A DNA stretch of 64,000 nucleotides from Nocardioides turkmenicus. Lineage in GTDB: Bacteria > Actinomycetota > Actinomycetes > Propionibacteriales > Nocardioidaceae. Positions within the stretch are counted from its first letter, which is position 1, and every line of letters starts with the position of its first letter. This document shows positions 7,669 to 16,469 of the stretch, piece after piece. Under the pieces are notes generated by a model, which was not told where the DNA came from, did no database searches, and worked only from the letters and a program-made list of their open reading frames with translations. A program made the translations under genes and the position numbers. The stretch is taken from the NCBI RefSeq assembly GCF_011045035.1, contig NZ_JAALAA010000004.1:124001-188000 (forward strand). The letters run 5' to 3'.

Positions 7669-8937
7669 TCAGCCGAGGAGCTCCCTGCCGATCTCGTCGG
7701 CCGAGCGGCAGCCGACCAGGCCGAGGGAGAGGTCGAGCTCGGCGATCATGTGCTCGACGACGGCCTGGACACCGGCGGCACCGGCGAGCGCGAGGCCGTA
7801 GACGTACGGGCGCCCGAGGAGGACCGCGTCCGCACCCAGGGCGAGGGCCTTGAGGATGTCGGCGCCGGACCGGATGCCGGAGTCGAAGAGCACCGGGATG
7901 CGGCCGTCGACCTCGTCGACGATGCTCGGCAGGGCGTCGATGGAGGCGATGGCACCGTCGACCTGGCGGCCGCCGTGGTTGGAAACGATGATCCCGTCGA
8001 CGCCGTGCTCGAGCGCGCGGCGGGCGTCCTCGGGCGCCTGGAGTCCCTTGAGCACGATCGGCAGGTCGGTCATCTCGCGCAGCCGGTCCAGGTCGTCCCA
8101 GATCAGGTCTGAGCGGGAGAAGACGTCGAGGAAGGTCTCGACCGCGGCCCGGGCATGCCCCGAACGAAGGCTCTCGACGACCTTGCCCGGATGGTGCTGG
8201 GCCATCGAGGCGACAGCGGAGAGGGCCGCGGGGATCTCCCGGAGCCCGGGTCGCACGCTCATCCCGGAGCCCGCCGCGATCCGCTCGTCGACGAGGGCGC
8301 GGAAGGCCGGGTCGGAGGTGTACTGCGCGATCCCGAGTCCCCTCGCGAAGGGCAGGTAGCCCAGGTCGAGATCACGCGTACGCCACCCCAGCATGTGGGT
8401 GTCGAGCGTGACGACCAGCGCGTCGGAGCCAATGGCCTCGGCGCGGCGTACGAAGGACTCGACGATCGACTCGTCCTTGGACCAGTAGAGCTGGTAGAGC
8501 CGCGGGGTGTCCCCGAGATCCGCGGCGACGTCCTCCATCGGGACCGACGCCTGGGTGGAGATGACCATCGGGATGCCGGTCGCACGGGCCGCCGCGGCGA
8601 CCTCGTGCTCGGCGCGCGGATGGGCGAGCTCGAGCACGCCGACCGGGCCGAGCATCAGCGGCGCCGGCATGTCCACGCCGAACAGGGTCGTACGCAGGTC
8701 GCGGGTCTCCACGTTGGCGAGCATCCGGGGCACGAGCCGGAAGTGGTCGAAGGCCGCGGTGTTGGCGGCGACGGTGCGCTGCTGGCCCGCTCCGCCGGCG
8801 ACGTACGCCCAGGCTTCCTTGCTCATCGCCCGGTGGGCGGCCTCGGCCAGCGCCGAGGGCTCGGTCGGCACCACGGGCCGGTGGCCGAACAGGCCCTTGC
8901 GGAAGATCGCCGACTGGAGGTCTCTGCCGATGCTCAC
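7669..8937 (-). CDS. FMN-dependent alpha-hydroxy acid oxidase (lactate 2-monooxygenase-like)
   Basis: A 422-residue TIM-barrel flavoenzyme. It contains AWAYVAGGAGQQRTVAANTAAF at the N-terminus, the LMLGPVGVLEL and QLYWSKD stretches, the active-site SNHGGRQVDGA with the catalytic His, and the FMN-phosphate-binding FDSGIRSGADILKALALGA. The sequence is closest in style to actinobacterial lactate 2-monooxygenase and mycofactocin-associated relatives. The GTG at 8937 is preferred because GGAGG lies 7 nt upstream; the longer open frame to 9069 is not needed. The physiological 2-hydroxyacid is not shown by the sequence. The gene stands between psuK and a TetR gene on the same strand. Confidence 0.9.
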   Translation of the reverse strand: MSIGRDLQSAIFRKGLFGHRPVVPTEPSALAEAAHRAMSKEAWAYVAGGAGQQRTVAANTAAFDHFRLVPRMLANVETRDLRTTLFGVDMPAPLMLGPVGVLELAHPRAEHEVAAAARATGIPMVISTQASVPMEDVAADLGDTPRLYQLYWSKDESIVESFVRRAEAIGSDALVVTLDTHMLGWRTRDLDLGYLPFARGLGIAQYTSDPAFRALVDERIAAGSGMSVRPGLREIPAALSAVASMAQHHPGKVVESLRSGHARAAVETFLDVFSRSDLIWDDLDRLREMTDLPIVLKGLQAPEDARRALEHGVDGIIVSNHGGRQVDGAIASIDALPSIVDEVDGRIPVLFDSGIRSGADILKALALGADAVLLGRPYVYGLALAGAAGVQAVVEHMIAELDLSLGLVGCRSADEIGRELLG

Positions 8938-9016
8938 GCGCCCGCCTCCGTAGCGCAAGCGCCAGGGTACGGACGCGGGCGCGTGATGATTCGATGGTTC
9001 ACTCGCTGGTGCTCGC

Positions 9017-9667
9017 TCACGCGCGAAGGCTACTCGCGGCGGGACCGATCTGGGCGGGAAGCGCGGCACCGGAGACCGCCGTGATCAGCCGGTGGCACCG
9101 TTCCGTCATCTCAGCAGGGGTGACGCCCGGATGATCGAGCCACCAGGTGATCAGCGCATCGACGGCGCTCATCCAGACCGCGGTCAGCGCAGAGGCGTCG
9201 AGGGGGTCGTCGTCGCCCACGAGCCGCATCAGCTCACCGACGCCCTCGACGGCGAGCCGGGTGATGCGGTCGGTGTAGACCGCGCGAGCCGCCGCCACCT
9301 CGCCGTCGTCAGGTGCGGACGGGTCGAAGAGCAGCCGCCACAGCCAGGGCTGGGGCTCGAGGGTGCGGAAGAGACCGTCGAGCGTACGCAGGCCGCGCTC
9401 GAGGCCGACGGAGTCGTCGGCGGCGACCCGCTCCATCTCGGCCGCGAGCGTCTCGGCGCCGTAGTTGAAGCTGGCCAGGAAGAGCCCCTCCTTGGAGCCG
9501 AAGTACTGGTAGACCAGCGGCTTCGAGATGCCGGCGTCGGCCGCGATCCCGGCGACGGACGCCCGGGCGAACCCGACGGTGCCGAAGACCTCGCAAGCCG
9601 TCCGCACGATCTGCAGCTCGCGGTCGGCGCGCGGGACGCCCTTCGTTCCAGCGTTGGCCCGTGACAT
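9017..9667 (-). CDS. TetR-family transcriptional regulator
   Basis: A 216-residue TetR repressor. The helix-turn-helix is at about residues 20-65 (FGTVGFARASVAGIAADAGISKPLVYQYFGSKEGLF). The C-terminal ligand domain has no recognisable specificity. It is divergent from the sterol-desaturase-family gene; the 70-bp gap holds a 35-bp palindrome (9689-9723), the expected operator. It may also affect the 2-hydroxyacid oxidase gene downstream on its own strand. Confidence 0.92.
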   Translation of the reverse strand: MSRANAGTKGVPRADRELQIVRTACEVFGTVGFARASVAGIAADAGISKPLVYQYFGSKEGLFLASFNYGAETLAAEMERVAADDSVGLERGLRTLDGLFRTLEPQPWLWRLLFDPSAPDDGEVAAARAVYTDRITRLAVEGVGELMRLVGDDDPLDASALTAVWMSAVDALITWWLDHPGVTPAEMTERCHRLITAVSGAALPAQIGPAASSLRA

Positions 9668-9688
9668 GACGAAGAGTCTAGCGATGGC

Positions 9689-9723
9689 ATATGACCTTGA
9701 GGTAACTTACCCAAAGGTCATAT
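9689..9723. promoter_or_regulatory. 35-bp palindromic TetR operator
   Basis: 15 of 17 base pairs are symmetric around position 9706. Arms run from ATATGACCTT to AAGGTCATAT with an inner GGTAA/TTACC pair. It lies between the divergent TetR and desaturase genes, ending 4 nt before the AGGAGG ribosome-binding site of the latter, so binding would block both. Confidence 0.8.
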
Positions 9724-9737
9724 CCCAGGAGGCCCCC

Positions 9738-10625
9738 ATGAACGACGTACTCGACCCTCTGAAGAACCCGCTGACGTACGCGATCCCGTTCTTCGCGCTC
9801 TCGATCCTCATCGAGCTGGCCGCGCTGAAGTGGCTCGACCACGACGACAACCTGGCCGGCTACGTCTTCAAGGACGCGCGCACCTCGATCCTGATGGGCG
9901 TCGGATCGATCGTGTCGATGACCGTGTTCAAGATCCTGACGCTCGGGATCTACACGGCGATCTTCGCCTACGCGTCCCTGTGGCAGATCCCCAACACCTG
10001 GTGGGGCCTGGCGATCTCGGTCGTGCTCGTCGACCTCGCCTACTACTGGAGCCACCGCTTCGTGCACCGCACGCGCGTCGGCTGGGCCGCCCACCAGGCC
10101 CACCACTCGTCGGAGTACATGACCTTCGCGACCGCGCTGCGGCAGAAGTGGAACCCGTGGTTCGAGTTCTTCTTCTTCCTGCCGCTGCCGTTCCTGGGCG
10201 TCTCGCCGATCGCGATCTACATCGCGTTCTCGGCCAACCTCATCTACCAGTTCTTCGTGCACACCGAGACGGTCGGCAAGCTGTGGCGCCCGATCGAGCT
10301 CGTCTTCAACACCCCGAGCCACCACCGCGTCCACCACGGCTCCGACCCGGAGTACCTGGACAAGAACTACGCCGGCATCCTGATCGTCTGGGACCGCCTC
10401 TTCGGCACGTTCCAGCCGGAGGTCCAGCGCCCGACGTACGGCCTGACCTACAAGGTCGACACCTACAACCTGCTCCGCCTGGAGTACGGCGCGTTCCGCG
10501 AGCTCTGGAACGACGTACGCAGCGCCGACGGCTGGCGGCTCAAGCTGAGCTACCTGTTCCGGCCGCCGGGGTGGACGCCGGAGGAGGCTACGCCGTCCGC
10601 CGTCGCCCGAGAATCTGCACGATGA
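9738..10625 (+). CDS. Sterol desaturase / fatty acid hydroxylase family protein
   Basis: A 295-residue membrane enzyme with the diiron histidine clusters of the family: HRFVH (106-110), HQAHHSS (119-125) and SHHRVHHG (195-201), set between four or more hydrophobic segments. Such enzymes use O2 to hydroxylate or desaturate sterols, carotenoids or alkyl chains; the substrate here is unknown. AGGAGG at 9728-9733 fixes the ATG at 9738. Expression is probably controlled by the divergent TetR through the palindrome directly upstream. The last 38 bp overlap the convergent membrane-protein gene. Confidence 0.9.
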   Translation: MNDVLDPLKNPLTYAIPFFALSILIELAALKWLDHDDNLAGYVFKDARTSILMGVGSIVSMTVFKILTLGIYTAIFAYASLWQIPNTWWGLAISVVLVDLAYYWSHRFVHRTRVGWAAHQAHHSSEYMTFATALRQKWNPWFEFFFFLPLPFLGVSPIAIYIAFSANLIYQFFVHTETVGKLWRPIELVFNTPSHHRVHHGSDPEYLDKNYAGILIVWDRLFGTFQPEVQRPTYGLTYKVDTYNLLRLEYGAFRELWNDVRSADGWRLKLSYLFRPPGWTPEEATPSAVARESAR

Positions 10626-11181
10626 TCAGGCCGAGCAGGCCGACGACGACCATCGCGACGCCCGGGGCGGCGACCTCGACGAGCTTGGCTCCCTCGGGCG
10701 ACGTCGGCTTGCTGAAGCTCACCTGTTGAGGCTCGGGGGAGACCGCCTCGGGGAACTCCTTGGCGATCTCGGCCTGGAGCTTGTCGGTGTACTCCTCGAC
10801 CCGCGGCGAGCTGCCGGCGGCGAGGATGGTGTCGCCCTTCTGCTGGACGAAGAAGTAGTAGTCCTCGTTGGCGGTCAGCGACTTCCGCTGGCACGGGCCG
10901 GTGTTGAGGGTGACCTGGAGGTTGCTGCCGCTGATGACGCCCTTGAGTGCCTTGACGACGGTCACGGGATAGACGACCGGGCCGCCCTTCCGGACGGGCT
11001 TGCCGGGGCCGGTCACCCGTGCGTGGAAGACCAGCGGCTCCTTGACGGCGTCGCTGAGCTTGAACGCGGGGCACTTCGCGGGGGCCGTCACCGGGGCCGC
11101 GGAGGCGGGGGCTGGGCTCGTCGTGACCACGGCTGTCACCGCAAGAGCGAGGGCAGCGAGGAACTGGGGGACGCGGCGCAT
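10588..11181 (-). CDS. Exported, C-terminally membrane-anchored protein of unknown function
   Basis: A 197-residue protein with a signal peptide (MRRVPQFLAALALAVTAVV, cleavage likely after ASA), an extracytoplasmic domain with two conserved-looking Cys residues (CPAF and GPCQRK), and a C-terminal transmembrane helix (about 168-188) followed by GRRRTA, a positive stop. It looks like an NTR/TIMP-like extracellular domain (VFHARVTG ... EDYYFFVQQKGDTIL), but this resemblance is weak. It is the last gene of the serS operon, 17 nt after the HAD gene. ATG 11181 is preferred to a TTG at 11193. Confidence 0.8.
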   Translation of the reverse strand: MRRVPQFLAALALAVTAVVTTSPAPASAAPVTAPAKCPAFKLSDAVKEPLVFHARVTGPGKPVRKGGPVVYPVTVVKALKGVISGSNLQVTLNTGPCQRKSLTANEDYYFFVQQKGDTILAAGSSPRVEEYTDKLQAEIAKEFPEAVSPEPQQVSFSKPTSPEGAKLVEVAAPGVAMVVVGLLGLIIVQILGRRRTA

Positions 11182-11198
11182 GGCGAAGATCAAACCAG

Positions 11199-11999
11199 TC
11201 AGAGCCCGAAGACTCCAGCCAGGACCCGCGCGACACCGTCATCTTCGTGCCCGGGCGCGAGGTGAGACGCACACGAGACCACGCTCGGGTGGGCGTCGGC
11301 CATGGCGTACGACGTCCCCGCCCAGGTGAGCATCGGCAGGTCGTTGGGCATGTCGCCGAAGGCGATCACGTCGGTCGCGGAGATGCCGAGCTCGGTGCAC
11401 ACCAGCTCCAGCGTGGAGGCCTTGGTGACCCCGGGAGCGCTGATCTCGAGCAGCGGGAACGAGGAGTGGGTGACGTTGACCCGGTCGCCGACGACGGCCG
11501 CAGCGGCCGCCAGCAGCTCGTCGGCGTCATCATCCTCGTGGCGGCGGGCGAGCAGCTTGATGAGCGGCTCGTCGGCGAGCTCCTCGATCGGCGCGACGCG
11601 CCTGGCGGGCCGGAGCGCGTCGGAGGTGTGGGTCGCGAAGGCCGGCTCGCAGGACCAGCCCTCGAGCGACTCGGTCGCGAAGACCAGGCCGGGCAGGTTT
11701 GCCCTCAGCGCGGCCGCCACCTCGGCGGTCAGGGCGGGTTCGATCAGGCGGGTGAGCCGCGGCTGATCGGTGGCGACGTCCCAGACCAGCGCGCCGTTGG
11801 AGACGATAGCCAGGCCGACGCTGCCGATGTGCTCGAAGAGCTCGCGGGTCCAGCGCAGCGGCCGACCGGTCACGAAGATGACCGGCACGCCGATCTCCTC
11901 GAGCTTCACGAGTACGTCACGAGTGAAGTCCGAGACCGAGCCGTCCGCTCTGACCAGAGTGCCGTCGAGGTCGGTCGCGACCAGCTTCGGCATCGTCAT
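11199..11999 (-). CDS. HAD-superfamily (Cof type IIB) phosphatase
   Basis: A 266-residue HAD hydrolase. Motif I is VATDLDGTLV (Asp nucleophile and second Asp), motif III/IV is AFGDMPNDLPML, and an alpha/beta cap of the Cof type lies between. Such enzymes dephosphorylate sugar phosphates, FMN or other small phosphomonoesters; the substrate is unknown. The ATG at 11999 overlaps the stop of the GNAT gene (ATGA). It is a paralogue of the HAD gene at 12523-13380 in the same operon. Confidence 0.88.
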   Translation of the reverse strand: MTMPKLVATDLDGTLVRADGSVSDFTRDVLVKLEEIGVPVIFVTGRPLRWTRELFEHIGSVGLAIVSNGALVWDVATDQPRLTRLIEPALTAEVAAALRANLPGLVFATESLEGWSCEPAFATHTSDALRPARRVAPIEELADEPLIKLLARRHEDDDADELLAAAAAVVGDRVNVTHSSFPLLEISAPGVTKASTLELVCTELGISATDVIAFGDMPNDLPMLTWAGTSYAMADAHPSVVSCASHLAPGHEDDGVARVLAGVFGL

Positions 12000-12508
12000 T
12001 CTTCCATTCTGCCACCGGGCACGGGCCGGGCCATCACCAGATGCCCGTCCTCGTCGGCGCCTCGGAGCTCGGTGAACCCGCACTTGGCGAGCACTCGCAG
12101 GCTGGCCGCGTTGGTGGGCTCGACAGAGGCCCGGATGCGTACGCCCTCCTTGTCGGCGCACGCCAGCAGACCCTTGAGCGCCTCGGTGGCGAAGCCCCAG
12201 CCGCGGGCCTCCTCGACCAGGCCGTAGCCGACCTCGGTCTCAGGAGTGCCGTCGGGCGCGGTGTCGGGCGGGCCGAAGAAGCCGATCGAGCCGAGCACGG
12301 TGCCGTTGCGCATGATGTAGCGGGAGCTCCACGGGTCACCGTCGACCCACATCGTCGCCGCGTCGCGATCGTCCACCCGCGGGAATTGCGGGTGCCAGCC
12401 CTGCGGGCGGCCGAGGCCGCCGTTCGGGTCGCGGATGGCATCGACGTCGGCGCGGGTCCACAGCGGCAGCGTCAGCCGCTCAGTGGTGACGGTGGTGGGA
12501 AGAGTCAC
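11996..12508 (-). CDS. GNAT-family N-acetyltransferase
   Basis: A 170-residue acetyltransferase of the RimJ/RimL-like GNAT group: TERLTLPLWTRADVDAI at the N-terminus, the acetyl-CoA-binding stretch EEARGWGFATEALKGLLACA, and the NAASLRVLAKCGF motif near the C-terminus. The GTG at 12508 lies 14 nt behind the stop of the upstream HAD gene and fits the family's N-terminus; no strong ribosome-binding site is seen. Acceptor substrate unknown. Confidence 0.85.
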   Translation of the reverse strand: MTLPTTVTTERLTLPLWTRADVDAIRDPNGGLGRPQGWHPQFPRVDDRDAATMWVDGDPWSSRYIMRNGTVLGSIGFFGPPDTAPDGTPETEVGYGLVEEARGWGFATEALKGLLACADKEGVRIRASVEPTNAASLRVLAKCGFTELRGADEDGHLVMARPVPGGRMEE

Positions 12509-12522
12509 GAGCGCTGAGAATC

Positions 12523-13380
12523 TCAGAACCAGCGGGAGAGTTCCAGCGCCGCGCCGTCGTCGGCGACGTGGGCGGTCACCGCGTCGGCGATCTTCTGGAC
12601 GACCTCCGGAGCGTTGCCCATGGCGACCCCGCGGCCCGCCCACTCGAGCATCTCGACGTCGTTGCGGCCGTCGCCGATGGCGAGCACGTCGGCGGGCTCG
12701 AGACCGAGCTCGTCGCAGACGTAGGACAGGCCCGATGCCTTCGAGACGCCGACCGGGGTCAGGTCGAGCCACGCGGTGTAGCCGACCACGTAGTCGATGC
12801 CGTGCAGACCGAGCTCGCGCCCGAGGGCGAGGAAGTCCTCCGGAGTCGCGTCGGGGTCACGGATGATCACGCGGGAGACCGGCTCGGCGACCATCTCCTC
12901 GATCGGGGCGATCAGGTGGTCACCGTCGAGCTCACCCTCGGGGAACGGCCGGTTGAACCGGTAGCCCAGGCCGCGGTTCTCCACCGCGACCAGCACGTTC
13001 GGCCGCCGCTCCACGATCTTCTCGACCGCCGCGCGGGCGTCGAAGGTCTCCTCGTGGACCACCTCGACCGGCGGGTAGCGGAGCACCACCGCGCCGTTGG
13101 ACGCGACGATCCACAACCGTTCGGCACCCTCGTCCGGGAGCCCGAGCAGGTCGGCGATCCCGGTCATCGAGTGGGCTGAACGGCCGGAGGAGAGCACCAC
13201 GTGCGCACCGGCGTCGTACGCCCGGCGGACCGCGTCGCGCACCTTGTCCGAGAGCGCCTCGGAGGTCGTGCCGGTGCCCTCGATCCAGCGCAGCAGCGTG
13301 CCGTCGATGTCGAGCGCGACGAGCTTCGGCTGCCAGGCGGCCTCACCCGGCCGCGTGGTGGTGCTCTCGGTCGCGCTCAC
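12523..13380 (-). CDS. HAD-superfamily (Cof type IIB) phosphatase, serS-linked
   Basis: A 285-residue HAD hydrolase with motif [11 protein letters not shown], motif II VLSSGRS, and motif [14 protein letters not shown]. The GTG start overlaps the stop of serS (GTGA), so it is translationally coupled to seryl-tRNA synthetase, a linkage I recall from many actinobacteria. Substrate unknown. Together with the second HAD gene and the GNAT gene it forms a tight five-gene operon led by serS. Confidence 0.9.
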   Translation of the reverse strand: MSATESTTTRPGEAAWQPKLVALDIDGTLLRWIEGTGTTSEALSDKVRDAVRRAYDAGAHVVLSSGRSAHSMTGIADLLGLPDEGAERLWIVASNGAVVLRYPPVEVVHEETFDARAAVEKIVERRPNVLVAVENRGLGYRFNRPFPEGELDGDHLIAPIEEMVAEPVSRVIIRDPDATPEDFLALGRELGLHGIDYVVGYTAWLDLTPVGVSKASGLSYVCDELGLEPADVLAIGDGRNDVEMLEWAGRGVAMGNAPEVVQKIADAVTAHVADDGAALELSRWF

Positions 13381-14648
13381 TTCTGGATCGGCTCCAGGAC
13401 CTCGCGCCCGAGCCACTTCTGCAGCGCCTTCGGCACCCGTACCGACCCGTCGGCCTGCTGGTGGGTCTCCAGCACGGCGACGATCGCGCGGGTGATCGCG
13501 GTCAGCGTGCCGTTGAGGGTGGCGACCGGGGTGGTGCCGCTCTCCGTGCGCTGCCGGATGTCGAGGCGGCGCGCCTGGAAGGTGGTGCAGTTGGAGGCCG
13601 AGGTGAGCTCGCGGTACTTCCCCTGGGTCGGGATCCACGCCTCGCAGTCGAACTTCCGCAGCGCGCTCGGACCGAGGTCGCCGGCGGCGACGTCGATGAC
13701 CTGGTAGGCGAGCTCGAGCTTGTCCAGGAACGCCTTCTCCCACTCGAGGAGACGCTGGTGCTCGGCGTACGAATCCTCGACGGTGGTGTAGACGAACATC
13801 TCCACCTTCTCGAACTGGTGGACCCGGATGATGCCCTTGGTGTCCTTGCCCGCCGAACCGGCCTCCTTGCGGAAGCAGGACGAGAAGGCGGCGTAGCGCC
13901 GCGGCAACGTCTCGGGGTCGAGGATCTCGTCGGCGTGGTAGGCGGCCATCGGCACCTCGGAGGTGCCGACGAGGTAGAGGTCGTCGTCCTCGATCTTGTA
14001 GACGCCGTCGTCGACCTGGTCGAGGAAGCCGGTGCCCTCCATCGCCTCCGGGCGCACCAGCGCCGGTGCGATCACCTGGGTGAACCCGGCCTCGCGGGCT
14101 TGCTCCATCGCCAGGTTGATCAGCGCGAACTCGAGCTCGGCGCCGACCCCGGTCAGGAAGTAGAAGCGGCTGCCCGAGACCTTCGCGCCACGCTCGAGGT
14201 CGATCGCGCCGAGCATCTTGCCCAGCTCGACGTGGTCGCGCGGCTCGAAGCCCTCGGCCGCGAAGTCGCGCGGCTTGCCGACGGTCTCGATCACGACGAA
14301 GTCGTCCTCGCCGCCAGCCGGAGCGTCGTCGGCGAGGTTGGGGATGCCCTTGAGGGCCTTCTTCCACTCCTCCTCGGCAGCGTTCTGCGCCGCCTCGGCC
14401 TCCTTCACCGCGGCCGCGAGCTCCTTCACCTGGGCCAGGAGCTCCTGCTTCTCCTCACCCTTGGCCTGGGCGACCTTCTTGCCCATCTGCTTCTGCTCGG
14501 CCCGCTTGGCCTCGAAGTCGGCGATCGCCGCCCGTCGGGCACTGTCCGCAGACAGCGCCCGGTCCACCACGTCACTGGACGCGCCGCGGCGCTCCTGCGA
14601 GGCACGTACGCGGTCGGGGTCTTCGCGGAGGATGCGCGGGTCGATCAT
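13377..14648 (-). CDS. serS: Seryl-tRNA synthetase
   Basis: A 423-residue class II aminoacyl-tRNA synthetase. The N-terminal coiled-coil tRNA-binding arm (about 30-105, rich in [14 protein letters not shown] and [16 protein letters not shown]) is followed by the catalytic core: [10 protein letters not shown] for serine binding, motif 2 [18 protein letters not shown], and motif 3 ending [16 protein letters not shown]. Charges tRNA-Ser and tRNA-Sec. A TAGCCT -10 element ends 6 nt before the ATG, suggesting a leaderless mRNA. First gene of the operon that continues to 10588. Confidence 0.97.
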   Translation of the reverse strand: MIDPRILREDPDRVRASQERRGASSDVVDRALSADSARRAAIADFEAKRAEQKQMGKKVAQAKGEEKQELLAQVKELAAAVKEAEAAQNAAEEEWKKALKGIPNLADDAPAGGEDDFVVIETVGKPRDFAAEGFEPRDHVELGKMLGAIDLERGAKVSGSRFYFLTGVGAELEFALINLAMEQAREAGFTQVIAPALVRPEAMEGTGFLDQVDDGVYKIEDDDLYLVGTSEVPMAAYHADEILDPETLPRRYAAFSSCFRKEAGSAGKDTKGIIRVHQFEKVEMFVYTTVEDSYAEHQRLLEWEKAFLDKLELAYQVIDVAAGDLGPSALRKFDCEAWIPTQGKYRELTSASNCTTFQARRLDIRQRTESGTTPVATLNGTLTAITRAIVAVLETHQQADGSVRVPKALQKWLGREVLEPIQK

Positions 14649-14654
14649 GCGGCA

Positions 14655-14660
14655 AGGCTA
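14655..14660 (-). promoter_or_regulatory. -10 element of leaderless serS promoter
   Basis: TAGCCT on the minus strand, with 6 nt between it and the serS ATG at 14648; transcription would begin at or next to the A of the start codon. Confidence 0.5.
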
Positions 14661-14679
14661 GTCGACCCGACCACGAGAT

Positions 14680-14697
14680 CTCACTTCAGTAAGTGAG
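14680..14697. terminator. Short hairpin between serS and the RTX gene
   Basis: CTCACTT, loop CAGT, AAGTGAG. It lies 6 nt past the stop of the minus-strand RTX gene and may end its transcript. No T run is present. Confidence 0.4.
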
Positions 14698-14702
14698 CTC
14701 GA

Positions 14703-16343
14703 TCAGGGAAGGTTCACCTTCCGCTCGACCGAATAGGCGCTGTCACGTCCGTATCCACCGTCGCCGTAGTCGGCCCCGGTTCCACCGTAGAGCTTGTCAG
14801 CCCCGCTCCCGCCATAGAGCTTGTCGCCACCGCCGTCGCCGTACAGCTTGTTGGCGGACCCGTTCCCCTTGAGGACGTCGGCGCGCGCGGTTCCGATGAC
14901 GTTCTCGAAGTAGGTGATCTTGTCGTAGCCGGCATTCGTGCGCTGTCCAAAGGTCGCGGCAAGCGACACCCGGACACCTACACCGACGTTCCGGTAGCTG
15001 ATCGTGTCCGACCCGGCTCCGCCGCTGACGACGTCGTCGCCGTGACCCGGCAGAACAGTGTCGTTCCCGTAGCCGGCCGAGATCGTGTTGCGGCCCGAGC
15101 TTCCGACGAGGCGATCCGAGTACGACGTACCGATGATGTTCTCGGTCTGACTGACCTTCTCGTAACCCGAGCTGCCGGTGTTCTGAGCGCGGGTCGTGGC
15201 CAGACTGACCTGGATCGGCCTGTAGTAGCCCTTGTAGCTGATCGTGTCCGTGCCGGTCCCACCGATCACGGTGTCGTTGTCCTTGCCCGGCCAGAACGTG
15301 TCGTTGCCGCTGCCGCCGTCCAGCCGATCGTTCCCGTTGAGCCCGTTGATGTAGTCGCTCCCGCCCCCGCCGAGGATGACGTTGCTCCCCAGGTCCCCGA
15401 TGAGCTGGTCGCCGTACGGACTGCCAGTGAGGTTCTCGACCTCCTCGATCGTCTCGCGTCCAGCACCTGCACCGCAGTAAGCAGGCTGCCCGAGATAGAC
15501 CCGTACGCCGCTGGTCGCGTTGGAGTAGGTGACCGTGTCCGCCCCGGACCCGCCGGTGATCACATCAGTCCCGGCCCCCGGAGCGAATACGTCGTTCCCG
15601 GCTCGGCCGTCGATCACGCTGTTGCCAGAATCTCCGTTGAACCGGTCGGCGTGGTCGGTCCCCATCAGCTCCTCGATGCCGGCGAGGACGTCGGTACCGA
15701 GGCCGCCGGTCACCTTCCTCATCGTCGCGACGATGCCGCTGCCGGCCTCGGCGTAGGTCGCGATGTCGGTCCCCGATCCACCGTCGACGGTGTCGTCGTC
15801 CGCACCCCCGGCCAGTCGGTCGGCTCCGTCGCCGCCGCGCAGCACGTCACCCCCGAACCCACCGGAGATGACATCGTCGCCGAGACCCCCGTCGACCTTG
15901 TCAGCGCCGGGGCCCGCAAGGATGATGTCGCCCCCCGCCTCACCATCGAGGGAGTCGTTGCCCGAGGTCTCCTCGATCAGGTCGTCGCCCTCGCCCGCGC
16001 GGGCGACGTCGTCGCCATCTCCTCCATTGAGAAGATCGCCATCGGATCCACCGATGAGCGTGTCGTTGCCGGCACCTCCGTAGATCTCCGCCCCGCCCTG
16101 GCCGACGACGCAGATGGTGTCGTTGCCGCCCAGCCCACTCACAGTGGCACCTCCCGGAACGGCGATGACGTCGTCGAGTTCGGTCGGGGCCTGACCCTCT
16201 CTGAGGTCGACGGTGACGGGCTTGCCGCCACACTCGCCTTCGGCCGCGGCAGCGGATCCGGCGAGAAGGCCACCGACACCGAGAGCGGCGGCGGGGACGG
16301 ACAGGAGCCCGAGGAGGGCGTACGAGGACACGCGAGAGCGCAC
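14703..16343 (-). CDS. Secreted RTX / hemolysin-type calcium-binding repeat protein
   Basis: A 546-residue exported protein. A Sec signal peptide (residues 1-33, ending AGSAAAAEG) is followed by blocks of GGxGxDxux nonapeptides (for example IYGGAGNDTLIGGSDGDLLNGGDGDD), which form Ca2+-binding parallel beta-rolls. Between the blocks are three or more inserts of the form DTISYRNVGVGVRVSLAAT ... ENVIGTARADVL. No catalytic domain is visible; the whole mature protein is repeats. Type I secretion genes are not nearby, and the Sec-type signal suggests a different export route than classical RTX toxins. GTG start at 16343 with GAGGT upstream. A structural or surface role is inferred. Confidence 0.85.
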   Translation of the reverse strand: MRSRVSSYALLGLLSVPAAALGVGGLLAGSAAAAEGECGGKPVTVDLREGQAPTELDDVIAVPGGATVSGLGGNDTICVVGQGGAEIYGGAGNDTLIGGSDGDLLNGGDGDDVARAGEGDDLIEETSGNDSLDGEAGGDIILAGPGADKVDGGLGDDVISGGFGGDVLRGGDGADRLAGGADDDTVDGGSGTDIATYAEAGSGIVATMRKVTGGLGTDVLAGIEELMGTDHADRFNGDSGNSVIDGRAGNDVFAPGAGTDVITGGSGADTVTYSNATSGVRVYLGQPAYCGAGAGRETIEEVENLTGSPYGDQLIGDLGSNVILGGGGSDYINGLNGNDRLDGGSGNDTFWPGKDNDTVIGGTGTDTISYKGYYRPIQVSLATTRAQNTGSSGYEKVSQTENIIGTSYSDRLVGSSGRNTISAGYGNDTVLPGHGDDVVSGGAGSDTISYRNVGVGVRVSLAATFGQRTNAGYDKITYFENVIGTARADVLKGNGSANKLYGDGGGDKLYGGSGADKLYGGTGADYGDGGYGRDSAYSVERKVNLP

Positions 16344-16469
16344 GAGAGAGACCTCACAACGACGAGGGACCGAGGGATGCCGGCGCCGACCCGAATCATG
16401 CGCGGACAGCGAACGATAGCGCTCACAACCGGGTGCTGCCTCGGCTTTTGACCAGTCCGTTCATTCACT

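Noticed and set aside
9668-9737. Reading the 35-bp palindrome as a terminator
   Set aside because: It lies between divergent start codons, lacks a T run and abuts a ribosome-binding site, which fits an operator.
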